DNA of 64,000 nucleotides. It comes from a gamma proteobacterium endosymbiont of Lamellibrachia anaximandri. GTDB taxonomy: Bacteria > Pseudomonadota > Gammaproteobacteria > Chromatiales > Chromatiaceae. The notes under the pieces were generated by a model, which ran no database searches, was not told the origin of the DNA, and saw only the letters and a program-made list of their open reading frames with translations. Below are positions 53,448-63,887 of the stretch, in pieces; within the stretch, counting starts at the first letter, position 1; every line of letters begins with the position of its first letter. The translations under genes and the position numbers were made by a program. The stretch lies in contig JAESPD010000015.1 in the NCBI GenBank assembly GCA_016756855.1, positions 1 to 64,000 of the forward strand, written 5' to 3'.

Positions 53448-54719
53448 ATGGCAAAAAACATCCAGGCAATCCGCGGGATGAAAGATATCCTGCCTGAACA
53501 GACACCTCTGTGGCAGTTTCTCGAAGATACCGTGCGTTCGGTCCTAAACCGCTATGGGTACGGCGAGATACGCATGCCCATCGTGGAGTTGACCGAGCTC
53601 TTCAAGCGCTCTATCGGCGAGGTGACTGACATCGTCGAGAAGGAGATGTATACCTTCGATGACCGCAACGGGGATAGCCTGACCCTGCGTCCGGAGGGCA
53701 CTGCTGGTTGTGTTCGCGCCGGTCTGGAGAACGGCCTGCTGTTCAATCAGGTGCAGCGACTCTGGTATCGTGGCCCCATGTTTCGTCATGAGCGCCCCCA
53801 GAAGGGACGCTATCGGCAGTTTCATCAAATCGGCGTGGAGAGCTTCGGTCTCGAAGGACCCGATGTCGATCTGGAACAGATACTCATTACCCATCGCATC
53901 TGGCGTGAGCTGGGCCTGGATGGATTGGAGCTGCAGCTCAATACTCTGGGCACTGCGGAAGAACGCACTGCCTACAAGATTCTGCTGGTAGACTATTTTC
54001 GTAGTCGTATCGACGAACTGGACGCAGACAGCCGACGTCGGCTTGAAAGCAATCCGCTGCGGATTCTGGATACCAAGAACCCGGATATGGCAGCAGTGGT
54101 GAGCGATGCGCCGACCCTGATGGATCATCTTCGCGACGCTTCGCACGCTCACTTTGAAACCCTTTGCGCGGGTCTGGATGCCGCAGGGGTGGCTTATGTC
54201 ATCAATCCGCGTCTGGTGCGAGGGTTGGATTACTACGCCCGCACAGTGTTCGAGTGGGTTACCACGCGGCTCGGTGCCCAGGGTACGGTTTGTGCCGGTG
54301 GACGCTATGATGGGCTGGTTAAACAGCTTGGGGGGCGCCCCACACCGGCAGTAGGTTTCGCCATGGGCCTGGAGCGGCTGATTGCGCTGCTGGAAGAGAG
54401 CGAGACGGCCAAACGTCTGCCGTCAGTGGATCTCTATCTGGTGATGATGGGTGAAGCCGCGCAGCGTGAAGGTATGCAACTGGCTGAACGTCTGCGGGAT
54501 GAGCTGCCTGGCCTGAGGTTGATTGTAAACTGCGGTGGTGGTGGTTTTAAGAGCCAGTTCAAGAAGGCGGACAAGAGCAATGCCCGTTACGCCCTGATCT
54601 TTGGGGATGATGAACTGGGTAATGGAGAGGTGGGTCTTAAGCCGCTACGTGGCGAAGGCGAACAGCAGCAGGTGAAATTGAGTGAACTGGCGGGCATTAT
54701 TGCCAGTCTGACAGCGTAG
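53448..54719 (+). CDS. hisS: Histidyl-tRNA synthetase
   Basis: 423 residues, typical for the short bacterial form. Class II motifs: [37 protein letters not shown] (motif 2 region), [19 protein letters not shown], and motif 3 [16 protein letters not shown]. The HisA signature [15 protein letters not shown] and [11 protein letters not shown] are present, and the anticodon-binding C-terminal domain ends [12 protein letters not shown]. Begins 107 bases after rodZ; no ispG between. Followed after 44 bases by yfgM. Confidence 0.95.
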   Translation: MAKNIQAIRGMKDILPEQTPLWQFLEDTVRSVLNRYGYGEIRMPIVELTELFKRSIGEVTDIVEKEMYTFDDRNGDSLTLRPEGTAGCVRAGLENGLLFNQVQRLWYRGPMFRHERPQKGRYRQFHQIGVESFGLEGPDVDLEQILITHRIWRELGLDGLELQLNTLGTAEERTAYKILLVDYFRSRIDELDADSRRRLESNPLRILDTKNPDMAAVVSDAPTLMDHLRDASHAHFETLCAGLDAAGVAYVINPRLVRGLDYYARTVFEWVTTRLGAQGTVCAGGRYDGLVKQLGGRPTPAVGFAMGLERLIALLEESETAKRLPSVDLYLVMMGEAAQREGMQLAERLRDELPGLRLIVNCGGGGFKSQFKKADKSNARYALIFGDDELGNGEVGLKPLRGEGEQQQVKLSELAGIIASLTA

Positions 54720-54763
54720 GTTCACAGAGTTTTAAATAATATTGACTGAACAAAGGAAACCGG

Positions 54764-55390
54764 ATGAGCGTTTACCAGACTGAAGAAGAGCAGGTCGAAG
54801 CGTTAAAAAAGTGGTGGCAGGAGAACGGTAAATCCGTAGTCGCCGGCGTGGTGATTGGATTGGGTGCCGTATTTGGTTGGCAGTCCTGGGGCGATTATAA
54901 AGAGCGGGTTGGTGGAGACGCCTCAGTCGCTTTCAACCAGATGATCACAGCTGTAGAAAGTGGTGACAGTGATTCTGCCAGCAAGCAGGCGGAGCTATTG
55001 CGCCTGGAGTACGAATCCTCGAACTATGCGGTTTTCGCAGCGTTGGCTCAGGCGCGTATCAAACTTGAGGCAGGGGACTCTCCGGCAGCCCGCTCACAGT
55101 TGGAATGGGCTATCGACAACGCCTCAGAACCTGGTCTGAAACAGATCGCACAGTTACGGCTGGCGCGCATTCTGTTGAGTGAGGGCGACCTGGATGGTGC
55201 TGCCGCTCGGGCGAAGGCCGACAGCGGGTCCTACGCGGGTGAATTTGCCGCACTGCGGGGCGACATAGCAATGGCCCGTCAGGATAATAACAGCGCCCGT
55301 GCCGCCTATAGTCTTGCCCTTGCCAGTGGGGTGGGTAGCAGCGCGCTGGTGCAGATGAAACTTGACGATCTGGCAGTGGAAACACCCTGA
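54764..55390 (+). CDS. yfgM: YfgM-like ancillary SecYEG translocon protein
   Basis: 208 residues. Cytoplasmic start TEEEQVEALKKWWQENGKSV, one membrane segment VVAGVVIGLGAVFGWQSW, then TPR-like helices (YESSNYAVFAALAQARIKLEA, LRLARILLSEGDLDGAAA). Inner-membrane protein at the periplasmic side of the translocon, also a regulator in some species. AAAGGAAACCGG precedes the ATG. Between hisS and bamB, the conserved position. Confidence 0.9.
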   Translation: MSVYQTEEEQVEALKKWWQENGKSVVAGVVIGLGAVFGWQSWGDYKERVGGDASVAFNQMITAVESGDSDSASKQAELLRLEYESSNYAVFAALAQARIKLEAGDSPAARSQLEWAIDNASEPGLKQIAQLRLARILLSEGDLDGAAARAKADSGSYAGEFAALRGDIAMARQDNNSARAAYSLALASGVGSSALVQMKLDDLAVETP

Positions 55391-55397
55391 GGTCGTT

Positions 55398-56561
55398 ATG
55401 AAGCGCGTCTGGTTCGGGTTCTTTCTGCTCTTGCTGCTGTCGGGTTGCAGCAGTCTCTTTTCCGCCAAAGATAATGCTGATCCACCGGCGGAACTTGTGG
55501 ATTTCACTGCGGCTCTGGAACTTGAAACGCTATGGCAACTCAAGGTGGGAGGCACCGACGGCAAGTTTCTCGAGATCGCCCCGGCAGTTGCTGGAGAGCA
55601 ACTCTTTATCGCAGACCCGAAAGGCCGGGTGGTGGCGGTTGACCGTCTCAGTGGCAAGCGGCTGTGGGATGTGGAGACCAGGCTGCCGGTGAGCGGAGGT
55701 CCGGGTGTGGGCAATGGTCTGGTGCTACTGGGTACTGCTGAGGCAGAACTGGTGGCGCTGGGCGCAGCTGACGGCAGTGAGAAGTGGCGTCGTCGGGTGA
55801 GTAGTGAGGTGCTCTCGGTTCCTGCTGCGTCCCGGGGCGTTGTGGTGGTTCGCACCGTCGATGGCCGGGCGGCCGGGCTGTCGGCTGATACAGGTGCCAA
55901 CCGTTGGACCTTTGACCATTCCGAACCTGTTCTCACCCTGCGTGGCAACAGCGCCCCCATCATCAATGAAGACCAGGTATTCATCGGCTTCTCCAACGGC
56001 AAGCTTGCCGGACTCTCTCTGGATGGTGGCACTGCCAATTGGGAGGCAACGGTTGCCACTGCGCACGGGCGCACTGAACTGGAGCGGATAGTGGATATCG
56101 ACTCCGATCCGGTGGTGGTCGAGGGTGTCGTCTATGCTGCCAGTTTTCAGGGGCAGGTTGCGGCGGTTTCCGAAAGCAGCGGCGTGGTGCTATGGAGAAG
56201 GGATATCTCGGTGCACGCTGGTCTGGATGCGGATTGGAGACAGCTCTATGTCACTGACGACGAAGACGCTATCTGGGCCCTCGAAGCGGGCAACGGCGCG
56301 ACCCTGTGGCAACAGAAGGCACTTCACGCAAGAAAGTTGTCGGCCCCCGCTATTATCGGCAACTATCTGGTAGCCGGAGATTACGACGGTTATCTGCACT
56401 GGTTCTCTCAGGAGGATGGCCGCATGATTGCACGCATTCGTGTGGGCAGCGAGGGTATTCGCGCTAAACCCCTGGTGGTGGATGGCATCGTCTATGTCTT
56501 TGACGACAGTGGAAAGCTGACTGCATTGCGCATGCGTCTGCCCGAAACCGAAACCCCCTGA
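55398..56561 (+). CDS. bamB: Outer-membrane assembly lipoprotein BamB
   Basis: 387 residues from the ATG at 55398. Lipoprotein signal LLLLLSGCSSLF (lipobox). Repeated beta-propeller (PQQ-like) units: TLWQLKVGGTDG, GRVVAVDRLSGKRLWDVETRL, ELVALGAADGSEKWRR, KLAGLSLDGGTANWEATVA, QVAAVSESSGVVLWRRDI and YLHWFSQEDGRMIARI. BamB supports the BamA complex inserting beta-barrel proteins. The gene begins 7 bases after yfgM and der follows 9 bases later. Confidence 0.93.
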   Translation: MKRVWFGFFLLLLLSGCSSLFSAKDNADPPAELVDFTAALELETLWQLKVGGTDGKFLEIAPAVAGEQLFIADPKGRVVAVDRLSGKRLWDVETRLPVSGGPGVGNGLVLLGTAEAELVALGAADGSEKWRRRVSSEVLSVPAASRGVVVVRTVDGRAAGLSADTGANRWTFDHSEPVLTLRGNSAPIINEDQVFIGFSNGKLAGLSLDGGTANWEATVATAHGRTELERIVDIDSDPVVVEGVVYAASFQGQVAAVSESSGVVLWRRDISVHAGLDADWRQLYVTDDEDAIWALEAGNGATLWQQKALHARKLSAPAIIGNYLVAGDYDGYLHWFSQEDGRMIARIRVGSEGIRAKPLVVDGIVYVFDDSGKLTALRMRLPETETP

Positions 56562-56570
56562 ACCGAAGCC

Positions 56571-57968
56571 ATGCTTCCTGTCATAGCACTTGTCGGTCGC
56601 CCCAATGTGGGCAAGTCCACGCTTTTCAATCGCCTCACCCGCAGCCGGGACGCGCTGGTGGCGGATCAGCCCGGTCTCACCCGTGATCGTAAATATGGCA
56701 CCGGAAAGATGGGAGACAGCCCCTATGTGATCGTCGACACCGGCGGCATCAGTGGTGATGAAGGGGGGGTTGAGTTCCTGATGGAGCAGCAGGTGCGCCA
56801 GGCCATTGGCGAGGCGGACCATATCCTCTTTCTGCTGGATGCCAGAGAGGGCTGTACCGGCGGTGACGAGATGATTGCCGCTGAGCTGCGCCGCACTGGC
56901 AAGCCGATTACCCCGGTGGTGAATAAGAGTGAGGGTTTGGAGGTGGAGATGGCCGCTGCCGACTTCTTCTCCCTGGGATTGGGTGACCCCTCTGCGATTG
57001 CCGCAGTTCACGGCCAGGGTGTGAATACCCTGATCAACCAGGTACTCGATACCCTGCCGCCGGTGGAGGCGCCGGATGAGGAGCCTAAAGGGACGCAGAT
57101 TGCAGTGGTTGGGCGCCCCAATGTGGGCAAATCGACGCTGGTCAACCGCTTGCTGGGAGAGGAGCGGGTGGTGACCTTCGACCAGCCGGGCACCACCCGG
57201 GACAGCATCTTCATCCCTTTTATCCACGACGAACGTCCCTATACGCTCATCGACACGGCGGGTGTGCGGCGGCGTACGCGTATCCACGAAGCGATCGAAA
57301 AATTCAGTATCGTCAAAACACTGCAGGCCATTGAGCAGGCCAATGTGGTGCTGATGGTACTCGATGCTCATCAGGGCGTGGGAGAGCAGGACGCCACTCT
57401 GGCGGGCCATGTGCTGGAGAGTGGCCGCGCACTCGTGCTGGTGGTAAACAAATGGGACGGTCTTACGCCTGAGCAGCGTTTACATATGAAAGAGGAGATT
57501 GGCCGAAAGCTGCCGTTTCTCGGTTTTGCGCGGCTGCATTTCGTCTCCGCCCTGCACGGCTCAGGTGTGGGTGACCTCTACCAACTGGTGGATCAGGCCT
57601 ATGAAAATGCCATGCGGGACATGGCGACACCTGAACTGACCCGGTTGCTGGAGCTGCTGGTACAGGAGCATCAACCGCCATCTGTGCATGGACGGCGCAT
57701 CAAGATGCGCTACGCCCATCAGGGTGGAAAGAATCCGCCGATTATCGTGATTCACGGCAATCAGACCCAGCATGTGCCGAATCCCTACAAACGCTATCTG
57801 GTGGGCCGTTTTCGCGAAGCGATGAAGTTGGTCGGAACGCCGATACGCATCGAGTTCCGCTCAGGTGACAACCCCTATGAGGGTAAGAAGAACAAGCTGA
57901 CCAGTCGACAGATACAGAAGCGCCAGCGACTGAAGAGACACGTCAAACGCCAGGATCGGAAAAAATAG
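56571..57968 (+). CDS. der: GTPase Der (EngA)
   Basis: 465 residues with two G domains: [19 protein letters not shown] and [19 protein letters not shown], each followed by a GLTRDRKYG or GTTRDSIFI switch, D-T-G-G / D-T-A-G and N-K-X-D (NKWD in the second; NKSE in the first, a diverged G4). The C-terminal KH-like domain has [20 protein letters not shown] and a basic tail. Essential ribosome-assembly GTPase. Overlaps the normal bamB-der end of the cluster; a gdh gene is convergent downstream. Confidence 0.94.
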   Translation: MLPVIALVGRPNVGKSTLFNRLTRSRDALVADQPGLTRDRKYGTGKMGDSPYVIVDTGGISGDEGGVEFLMEQQVRQAIGEADHILFLLDAREGCTGGDEMIAAELRRTGKPITPVVNKSEGLEVEMAAADFFSLGLGDPSAIAAVHGQGVNTLINQVLDTLPPVEAPDEEPKGTQIAVVGRPNVGKSTLVNRLLGEERVVTFDQPGTTRDSIFIPFIHDERPYTLIDTAGVRRRTRIHEAIEKFSIVKTLQAIEQANVVLMVLDAHQGVGEQDATLAGHVLESGRALVLVVNKWDGLTPEQRLHMKEEIGRKLPFLGFARLHFVSALHGSGVGDLYQLVDQAYENAMRDMATPELTRLLELLVQEHQPPSVHGRRIKMRYAHQGGKNPPIIVIHGNQTQHVPNPYKRYLVGRFREAMKLVGTPIRIEFRSGDNPYEGKKNKLTSRQIQKRQRLKRHVKRQDRKK

Positions 57969-58067
57969 GATTCAGGGTCCGTTCCACTGGTCAGCACCGT
58001 AGGCACGCAGGTCAGACATGCAGGATGCGGTCCGCAAGCTCACCGGCATCATACGCCCGGAAACCCT

Positions 58068-59489
58068 CTAATACACGCCAAGATCCTGATAAGAGCGAGC
58101 CAGCTTGCTTACCGCGATATAATAGGCCGCAGTGCGGTAGTCATCGATCTCCTCTTTACGACAGCGGATGTCTATGATCTCCTGCAGTGCCTGGCGCATA
58201 CTGTCATCCAGACCCGAACACACCAGATCCTCCTCATTGGCTCCCTTTTCCAACTCACTTCTGATCCACTTCGGAACAGTCCGGCCGCTGGTCTCTTCCA
58301 GCGCTTGCAGGATATGACGCCCGCGGCTCTCATCGTAACGGCGTTCAAGGCGGCCGAAACGAATATGTGTGAGGTTCCGAATCCATTCGAAATAGGAGAC
58401 CACGACGCCGCCGGCGTTGACATAGGCATCCGGCAGGATTGTGATGCCACGGCTGCGCAGGATACGGTCTGCCTCGAAGGTGATCGGACCATTGGCGGCC
58501 TCGGCGATCAGTTTCGCCTGGATATTTGGGGCGTTGTCTTCGGTGATGGCGGCTTCGACAGCGGCCGGGATCAGTATGTCGCACTCCATCTCCATCACCT
58601 TGGCGCCATCCTCCTGAAACTCTGCTCCGGCAAAGCCCTGGAAGCCGCCATGGGAACATTTATGGTAGAAGGCCTCCTCGATGTGGATGCCGTCAGGGTT
58701 GATGAGCGCTCCGTCGTGTTTGATGATGGCGATGATCTTGGCGCCATCCTCCTCGGCAAGAAGCTTGGCTGCGTGGTAACCCACATTACCGAAGCCCTGG
58801 ACGATGATGCGTTTCCCCTCAAGATCGCCATCCAGTCCAGCCTCATTGAGCTCCTCCCGATGTCTGAAAAACTCTCGCAGTGCGAACTGCACACCACGCC
58901 CTGTGGCCTCGGTACGACCCTGTAAACCGCCGTGGGCGACCGGCTTGCCGGTGACGCAGGCCACATAGTTGATGTCTTCCGGGTAGAGGTGTTTGTAGGT
59001 ATCTGCAATCCAGGCCATCTCCCGCTGGCCGGTGCCGACATCGGGAGCGGGTACGTTGGTGGCTGGATTGAGGAAACCTTTGCTGGCGAGTTCCCGGGCA
59101 AAGCGGCGGGTGATGATCTGTAGCTCGTCCCGGGTATAGTTTTCGGGATTGATGTGCAGTCCCCCTTTGGAACCGCCGAAGGGGACATCCACGATGGCGC
59201 ACTTATAGGTCATCAATGCTGCCAGAGCCTCCACTTCCATCTGATCCACGTTCTCGGCAAAACGTATGCCGCCTTTCGATGGCAGACGATGGATGCTGTG
59301 CACTGCGCGCCAGCCGGTGAACACCTCAATACGGTCACGGATCTTTACCGGGAAGCTGACCTGGAGTACCGAGGTGCAACTCTTGATGGCGTTGTCGACC
59401 CCTGGTGGCAGATCGAGGATTTGCAGTGCCCGGTCGACCATGTGATCGATGCTCTGACGAAAAGATAGGCCACATGGGACTTCTGTCAT
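58068..59489 (-). CDS. Glu/Leu/Phe/Val dehydrogenase (glutamate dehydrogenase)
   Basis: 473 residues. Family motifs: SIHRLPSKGGIRFAENVDQ, VDVPFGGSKGGLHINPENY with the catalytic Lys, ATNVPAPDVGTGQREMAW, RTEATGRGVQFALREFF, the NAD-binding QGFGNVGYHAAKLLAEEDG, LIAEAANGPITFEAD and NAGGVVVSYFEWIRN. Catalyses reversible oxidative deamination of glutamate; NAD or NADP not assigned here. The long form (about 470 residues) resembles GdhA-like enzymes with an extended middle region. A CAGGAG ribosome site precedes the ATG. Convergent with der. Confidence 0.9.
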   Translation of the reverse strand: MTEVPCGLSFRQSIDHMVDRALQILDLPPGVDNAIKSCTSVLQVSFPVKIRDRIEVFTGWRAVHSIHRLPSKGGIRFAENVDQMEVEALAALMTYKCAIVDVPFGGSKGGLHINPENYTRDELQIITRRFARELASKGFLNPATNVPAPDVGTGQREMAWIADTYKHLYPEDINYVACVTGKPVAHGGLQGRTEATGRGVQFALREFFRHREELNEAGLDGDLEGKRIIVQGFGNVGYHAAKLLAEEDGAKIIAIIKHDGALINPDGIHIEEAFYHKCSHGGFQGFAGAEFQEDGAKVMEMECDILIPAAVEAAITEDNAPNIQAKLIAEAANGPITFEADRILRSRGITILPDAYVNAGGVVVSYFEWIRNLTHIRFGRLERRYDESRGRHILQALEETSGRTVPKWIRSELEKGANEEDLVCSGLDDSMRQALQEIIDIRCRKEEIDDYRTAAYYIAVSKLARSYQDLGVY

Positions 59490-59549
59490 TTTGGAAACTC
59501 CTGGACCGGGGAAACAATTTTGCTGTTTGAAGTCTAGTTGATGGTGCGG

Positions 59550-60311
59550 TTACTGCTGCAACGTTCGGCCACCATCGACGGGGATAATCTGGCCGGTGAT
59601 GTAGTGGGCATCCCGCACCAGAAACAGCAGGGTTTGGGCAATATCCTCAGGGCTGCCGGGGCGCTTCAGGGCCGTGCGGTTGAGGATCACCTCCTTTTCT
59701 ACGGCGTCCAGTCCCTGCTCCGGCCAGAGGATGGCGCCGGGCGCAATGCCGTTGACCCGGATCTCGGGTCCCAATTCGCGGGCCAGGGATTTTACCAGCA
59801 TAGCGTTACCCGCCTTGGCGATGGAGTAGATCGGATGGGCCTTGAGTGGCCGTTCTGCGTGGATATCCACCAGATTGACGATGCAACCGCCAGATGCCTT
59901 CAGCAGAGGGGCAGCAGCCTGGGAGAGAAAGAAAGGGGCTTTGAGGTTGCTGCCGATAAGATCCTCCCAGTCGGTCTCGGTGGCCCTCTCCAGCGGGGTC
60001 GGGTAGAAACAGGAGGCGTTGTTGACCAGCAGGTCGAGTCGGCCGAAGTGAGTCTCGGCAGCTTCAATCAACAGTGGCAGATCTGTGGTTTCGTGCAGAT
60101 CTGCCTGCGCGAGGGCGACTGATCCGGGGCGCTTGGTTTCAAGCTCCGCCTTTAGTCTTTCAGCGGCTTGGGATGAGTTGCGGTAGTGCAGAACCAGGTT
60201 CATCTCTTCCCGATGGAGGGTGCGGGCGACTTGGGCTCCGATACGGTGGGCGCCACCTGTGATCAGTGCGCACCTGCCGCTGAGTGGCGTGGTGATCGTT
60301 TTTTGCGTCAC
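59550..60311 (-). CDS. Pteridine-reductase-like short-chain dehydrogenase (FolM-type)
   Basis: 253 residues. The start GTG has CGGAG upstream. N-terminus ALITGGAHRIGAQVARTLHREEMNLVLHYRNS: the TGG-X3-RIG motif is typical of pteridine reductases. Then NNASCFYPTPL, the active-site Y-X3-K in IYSIAKAGN, and PGAILWPEQGLDAVEKE. Likely reduces dihydromonapterin or dihydrofolate. Divergent from the methyltransferase gene at 60375. Confidence 0.85.
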   Translation of the reverse strand: MTQKTITTPLSGRCALITGGAHRIGAQVARTLHREEMNLVLHYRNSSQAAERLKAELETKRPGSVALAQADLHETTDLPLLIEAAETHFGRLDLLVNNASCFYPTPLERATETDWEDLIGSNLKAPFFLSQAAAPLLKASGGCIVNLVDIHAERPLKAHPIYSIAKAGNAMLVKSLARELGPEIRVNGIAPGAILWPEQGLDAVEKEVILNRTALKRPGSPEDIAQTLLFLVRDAHYITGQIIPVDGGRTLQQ

Positions 60312-60374
60312 GCTCGTACTCCGTGGTTGAATGCGCCACTACTCTATCGTATTACCCCAGGGCCTGTTAACACT

Positions 60375-61568
60375 ATGCAGTCACCGCACCACTTATCCCC
60401 CAATAGCCTGCCGTCCCCGGATGTTGACGCACTGGCTGTCAGTGAACAGTTGGAGCGCAGGATTCGTGAAGAAATGGATCAGACGGGCGGTGCAATCCCC
60501 TTCGATCGATTCATGGAGCTGGCGCTCTATGCGCCGGGGTTGGGCTATTATGTGGCGGGCAGCCGCAAGTTTGGCGAGGCGGGGGATTTTATCACTGCGC
60601 CAGAGATCTCGCCTCTGTTCGCCCGCTGTCTGGCCTGTTCCGCACAGCAGCTGCTGGCGGAGATAAATGGGGGGGCGATTCTGGAGTTCGGTGCCGGTTC
60701 CGGTCTAATGGCCGCCGATATGCTGGCCGAGCTTGAACGGCTCGATGCGCTACCGCAGCGCTATCTGATCATGGAGGTCAGCCCGGAGTTACAGGCGCGT
60801 CAACGGGAGACCATAACCCGGCGGGTGCCGGAACTGTTGGCGCGGGTCGAGTGGCTGGAGCATCTGCCGGATGCTTTCTCTGGGCTGGTAGTGGCCAACG
60901 AGCTGCTCGATGCCATGCCGGTACACCGTTTTCGCATCGGCTCAGGGTGTGTGGAGGAGAGTTTCGTCGCCTGGGATGAAGCGGGATTTGTGGAGCATTT
61001 CGAGACGGCTGTCAGCCCGGAGCTAGGCTCAAGTATTGAGCGGATCCAGTCGACCAACGGGGAGTTGACGGAGGGTTATGTCTCCGAGGTCAATCTGCGT
61101 CTGCATGGTTGGATGAAGGCCTTGGGAACAATGATGGAGCGCGGTGCTGTTCTGCTGGTGGACTATGGCTACCCGCGCGGCGAATTCTTTCATCCGCAAC
61201 GCACCAGCGGTACCCTGATGTGCCACTATCGCCACCGCGCTCACCCCGATCCGTTTCGCTGGGTCGGTCTGCAGGATATTACCACCCATGTTGATTTTAC
61301 CGCAGTCGCAGAGTCGGGTGTCGCAGCAGGGTTTGAGCTATTGGGGTATACCACCCAGGCGCACTTTCTGATGGCCAGTGGACTGGACAGCCTTCTGGCG
61401 TGTTCGGATCCCAATGATCTGGTCAGTCACATGGAACTGGTGCAGGGAGTGAAACGCTTGACCCTGCCTTCGGAGATGGGCGAAAGATTCAAGGTGCTGG
61501 GGTTGGGTATGAATGCCGGGCAGCGTCTCAGCGGCTTTAGCCTGAGGGACTTGTGTGACCGACTCTAG
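60375..61568 (+). CDS. MidA/NDUFAF7-like SAM-dependent methyltransferase (DUF185)
   Basis: About 397 residues from the ATG at 60375. GAVPFDRFMELALYAPGLGYY-type start (here GGAIPFDRFMELALYAPG), AGDFITAPEISPLFARCL, the SAM-binding ILEFGAGSGLMAADML, VVANELLDAMPVHRF and VLLVDYGYPRGEFFHPQR. These are the DUF185/MidA family, whose eukaryotic member NDUFAF7 methylates a complex I subunit. The bacterial substrate is unknown. The tail ends in LSGFSLRDLC. Interestingly, an NDUFA9-like gene lies 1.4 kb downstream. Confidence 0.9.
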   Translation: MQSPHHLSPNSLPSPDVDALAVSEQLERRIREEMDQTGGAIPFDRFMELALYAPGLGYYVAGSRKFGEAGDFITAPEISPLFARCLACSAQQLLAEINGGAILEFGAGSGLMAADMLAELERLDALPQRYLIMEVSPELQARQRETITRRVPELLARVEWLEHLPDAFSGLVVANELLDAMPVHRFRIGSGCVEESFVAWDEAGFVEHFETAVSPELGSSIERIQSTNGELTEGYVSEVNLRLHGWMKALGTMMERGAVLLVDYGYPRGEFFHPQRTSGTLMCHYRHRAHPDPFRWVGLQDITTHVDFTAVAESGVAAGFELLGYTTQAHFLMASGLDSLLACSDPNDLVSHMELVQGVKRLTLPSEMGERFKVLGLGMNAGQRLSGFSLRDLCDRL

Positions 61569-61574
61569 CAGATC

Positions 61575-62084
61575 CTAGGGTTGGGCCACCGATGTTGCAG
61601 TTTCCCTGGGCTTTAGCTGGGTCAAAGCCTCGTCAATCGCAGCATCGAGGTAGAAGGAGAACATCTCCACCGTGTTGATGCCGATCATGCGTTTGCGCAC
61701 CTCTGCGCCCTCCCCATTGAGAAACAGCAGCGTCGGGCTTAAATGGACATCGTATCCATGGGCAAGATGGGCGGCATCCTCGCGTTGGCCCTTGAAGTTC
61801 GTGACGTCCTGGCCCAGATCGATAAGGATTTCGCGCATGATGACCTTCTCTTCATACTCCCCGCTCAACAACATTGGATGCAATATTTCCTGTTTCATCA
61901 GGTCGCAGAATGGACAGTGATCCTGAGAAACCATCAGGAGTATGGGGAGTTGCCGCTGGATGGAGAGCCTGCCATCCTTTTGTAGATCGGTGGTGATGGG
62001 GATGCGGATTCCCTCGGTGGAGAATGCCGGGCAAGAGAGCAGCAGAAAGAAGCCGGCAAGGCAGCCGATTATCAGGTTTCGCAC
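61575..62084 (-). CDS. Periplasmic thioredoxin-fold protein
   Basis: 169 residues. Signal peptide LIIGCLAGFFLLLSCPAFS after a GTG start with GGAGAT upstream. Thioredoxin-like core with C-P-F-C in QDHCPFCDLMKQEIL and the cis-Pro segment HLSPTLLFLNGEGAE. Similar to SoxW-type thioredoxins of sulfur oxidisers, but no sox gene is adjacent so the assignment stays open. Probably reduces periplasmic disulphides. Convergent with the methyltransferase. Confidence 0.8.
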   Translation of the reverse strand: MRNLIIGCLAGFFLLLSCPAFSTEGIRIPITTDLQKDGRLSIQRQLPILLMVSQDHCPFCDLMKQEILHPMLLSGEYEEKVIMREILIDLGQDVTNFKGQREDAAHLAHGYDVHLSPTLLFLNGEGAEVRKRMIGINTVEMFSFYLDAAIDEALTQLKPRETATSVAQP

Positions 62085-62230
62085 GATATCTCCAAGCTGT
62101 CAGTGGGAGGATCGCAGTATAAAGAAATCTGCTCTAATCGTCCCGTAGGATGCACTTGTGGAGATTATCTGTCAGCGATGAAATGACTAAACCATACTCT
62201 TAGTATGGAAAAGACGCCAAGTCGACCGGT

Positions 62231-62755
62231 TTAGCGGTTTCGGGCGATGGCACCTGATGGCAGCTCGATCTTCTGCATGGCTGTCCGGGAGTCTCTGAGT
62301 GCGCTGTCGAGAAGGTCTTCGTAGTTCTCCTTGCCGTTGAAGCCAGTAATGGGTGCTGTCAGAGGATTACCATTGGGATCGAGAATTACCACCGTTGGGG
62401 TGGCGAAAATCTTGTAGCGACTGGTGAACTGGCGGCTGCGGATTCGGCTACCGTCAAAATCGGTGATTTTGCCGCCATTGCTGATGTTGTATTCCAGAAT
62501 TGTGGCCTTTTTAGCGGCTTCTGGATCAGCGAGCATCGGTTTCAATACCTGCTCTTTGATTAACCCGCAGTAGCCACAGCCATCGGCAGTGAATACCACC
62601 AAAATCGGACTGCCGGTCTTGGCGGCCTGCTCAGATACTGCCTCCCAGTCTGTGGTGCTCTTGAGTTCTGTTGCGTTGGAGACGGAAAAGGCCAACAGAG
62701 AGAGAAGGGCTAAAAGTAATCGAAACTGCATGATCATCCGAGTTATCAAATCCAT
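62231..62755 (-). CDS. Second periplasmic thioredoxin-fold protein
   Basis: 174 residues from the ATG at 62755; the Met at 62731 (after a CGGAT) gives a better signal peptide, MQFRLLLALLSLLAFSVSNA. Active site C-G-Y-C in VFTADGCGYCGLIKEQVL, cis-Pro region FATPTVVILDPNGNPL. It has an extra acidic/Arg segment DFDGSRIRSRQFTSRYKI. Similar in fold and position to the upstream thioredoxin-like gene (61575-62084), perhaps a paralogous pair in a periplasmic reductive system. Confidence 0.82.
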   Translation of the reverse strand: MDLITRMIMQFRLLLALLSLLAFSVSNATELKSTTDWEAVSEQAAKTGSPILVVFTADGCGYCGLIKEQVLKPMLADPEAAKKATILEYNISNGGKITDFDGSRIRSRQFTSRYKIFATPTVVILDPNGNPLTAPITGFNGKENYEDLLDSALRDSRTAMQKIELPSGAIARNR

Positions 62756-62927
62756 GACTTACACATAAGAATATCATGAGGCTTTAATATATCAACTATT
62801 TCCCAGGGTTTTCCCTCTAACTGTGAACAGGGTTCATATCACCGATATTTTTTTCAGCTTGGGTGGTTCAGTTATAAGTGGAACGGGAGGAGATTGTCGA
62901 CAGGCCCTGAGATGTTTTTCGCTTACC

Positions 62928-63887
62928 TTAACGGGCTGGAGTTGAACGATAGCGCTGAAAGCGGCCACGATATTTTTTCCCACCCAGATAGAGCGGCACG
63001 ATTTCATCGATATCCTTGGGTTTGATACCCAGGTCGGGAAAGCCATTCTCTTCACAGGTGCTATCTGTTTGCAGGGAGAGGTAGTTGTCCTGCGAGAAAG
63101 GTTTACCGGGGAGGTGTTCCAGAAGGCGGGCTTGCAGTTGGGAGGAGCGATCACCCAAACCGACGACTCGCCGTTTCAGATTAAGCATCTGCGCGGTATA
63201 GAGAACCAACTCCCGCAGAGAGAAACTGCGTGGCCCGCAGAGATCGAAATGTTTGCCAAAGGTATGACGATTTTTCAAAGCCCGGCTGAATGCTTCAGCC
63301 ACGTCGCCAACATAAACGGGTGCGAAGCGGGTTTCAGGGCAGGCGAGGGGAAATATGCCGGGTGTGAAGCGCAGTAGCTGGGCGAAGCGATTGAAGAAGC
63401 TGTCTCCAGGGCCGAAGATGACCGAGGGACGAAAACTGGTGACCTGCATAGAGGCACTGCCGTGAGTGTGGGCACGGTTTTCTCCCTCGCCTTTCGTGCG
63501 GAGGTATTGGCTGGTGCCGTTTGCCTCGCTGGCGTTTAATGCGCTCATGTGCAACAGTCTGGGGACCCCTGCGTCACGGCAGGCATCGACAAGAGTATCC
63601 ACCAGCTCAACATGAATTTTTCGGAAGCTGCCCGTGTGACTGTCTTCGTTGAGTATGCCGATGAGATTGATCACCGCATCGCAACCCACAAACTGTCCTG
63701 CCAATGCAGTCCGGTTAAAGATGTCGGTATTGGCGAGTTCGCAACCAGGGTGGATCTTGAGATGAGAGAAACGTTCGGGATGGCGGGTAACTATTCTGCA
63801 GGCGGTACCCTCTTTGCTCAGCCGCCCCACCAGATGTTGTCCAATAAATCCGCTTCCGCCGAGGATACAGACACGAACATCCGCCAT
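62928..63887 (-). CDS. NDUFA9-like NAD-binding protein (complex I-associated SDR-like)
   Basis: 319 residues. Rossmann start VCILGGSGFIGQHLVGRLSKEG, VINLIGILNEDSHTGSFRKIHVELVDTLV, MSALNASEANGTSQYLRTKG, SFRPSVIFGPGDSFFNRFAQLL and PVYVGDVAEAFSRAL. Members of this extended SDR family include NDUFA9, a complex I accessory subunit; bacterial ones are often near ubiquinone or complex I genes. The ATG at 63887 has a GGAGAGAG site upstream; the GTG one codon earlier is the alternative. Ends with the family's RFQRYRSTPAR tail. Confidence 0.8.
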   Translation of the reverse strand: MADVRVCILGGSGFIGQHLVGRLSKEGTACRIVTRHPERFSHLKIHPGCELANTDIFNRTALAGQFVGCDAVINLIGILNEDSHTGSFRKIHVELVDTLVDACRDAGVPRLLHMSALNASEANGTSQYLRTKGEGENRAHTHGSASMQVTSFRPSVIFGPGDSFFNRFAQLLRFTPGIFPLACPETRFAPVYVGDVAEAFSRALKNRHTFGKHFDLCGPRSFSLRELVLYTAQMLNLKRRVVGLGDRSSQLQARLLEHLPGKPFSQDNYLSLQTDSTCEENGFPDLGIKPKDIDEIVPLYLGGKKYRGRFQRYRSTPAR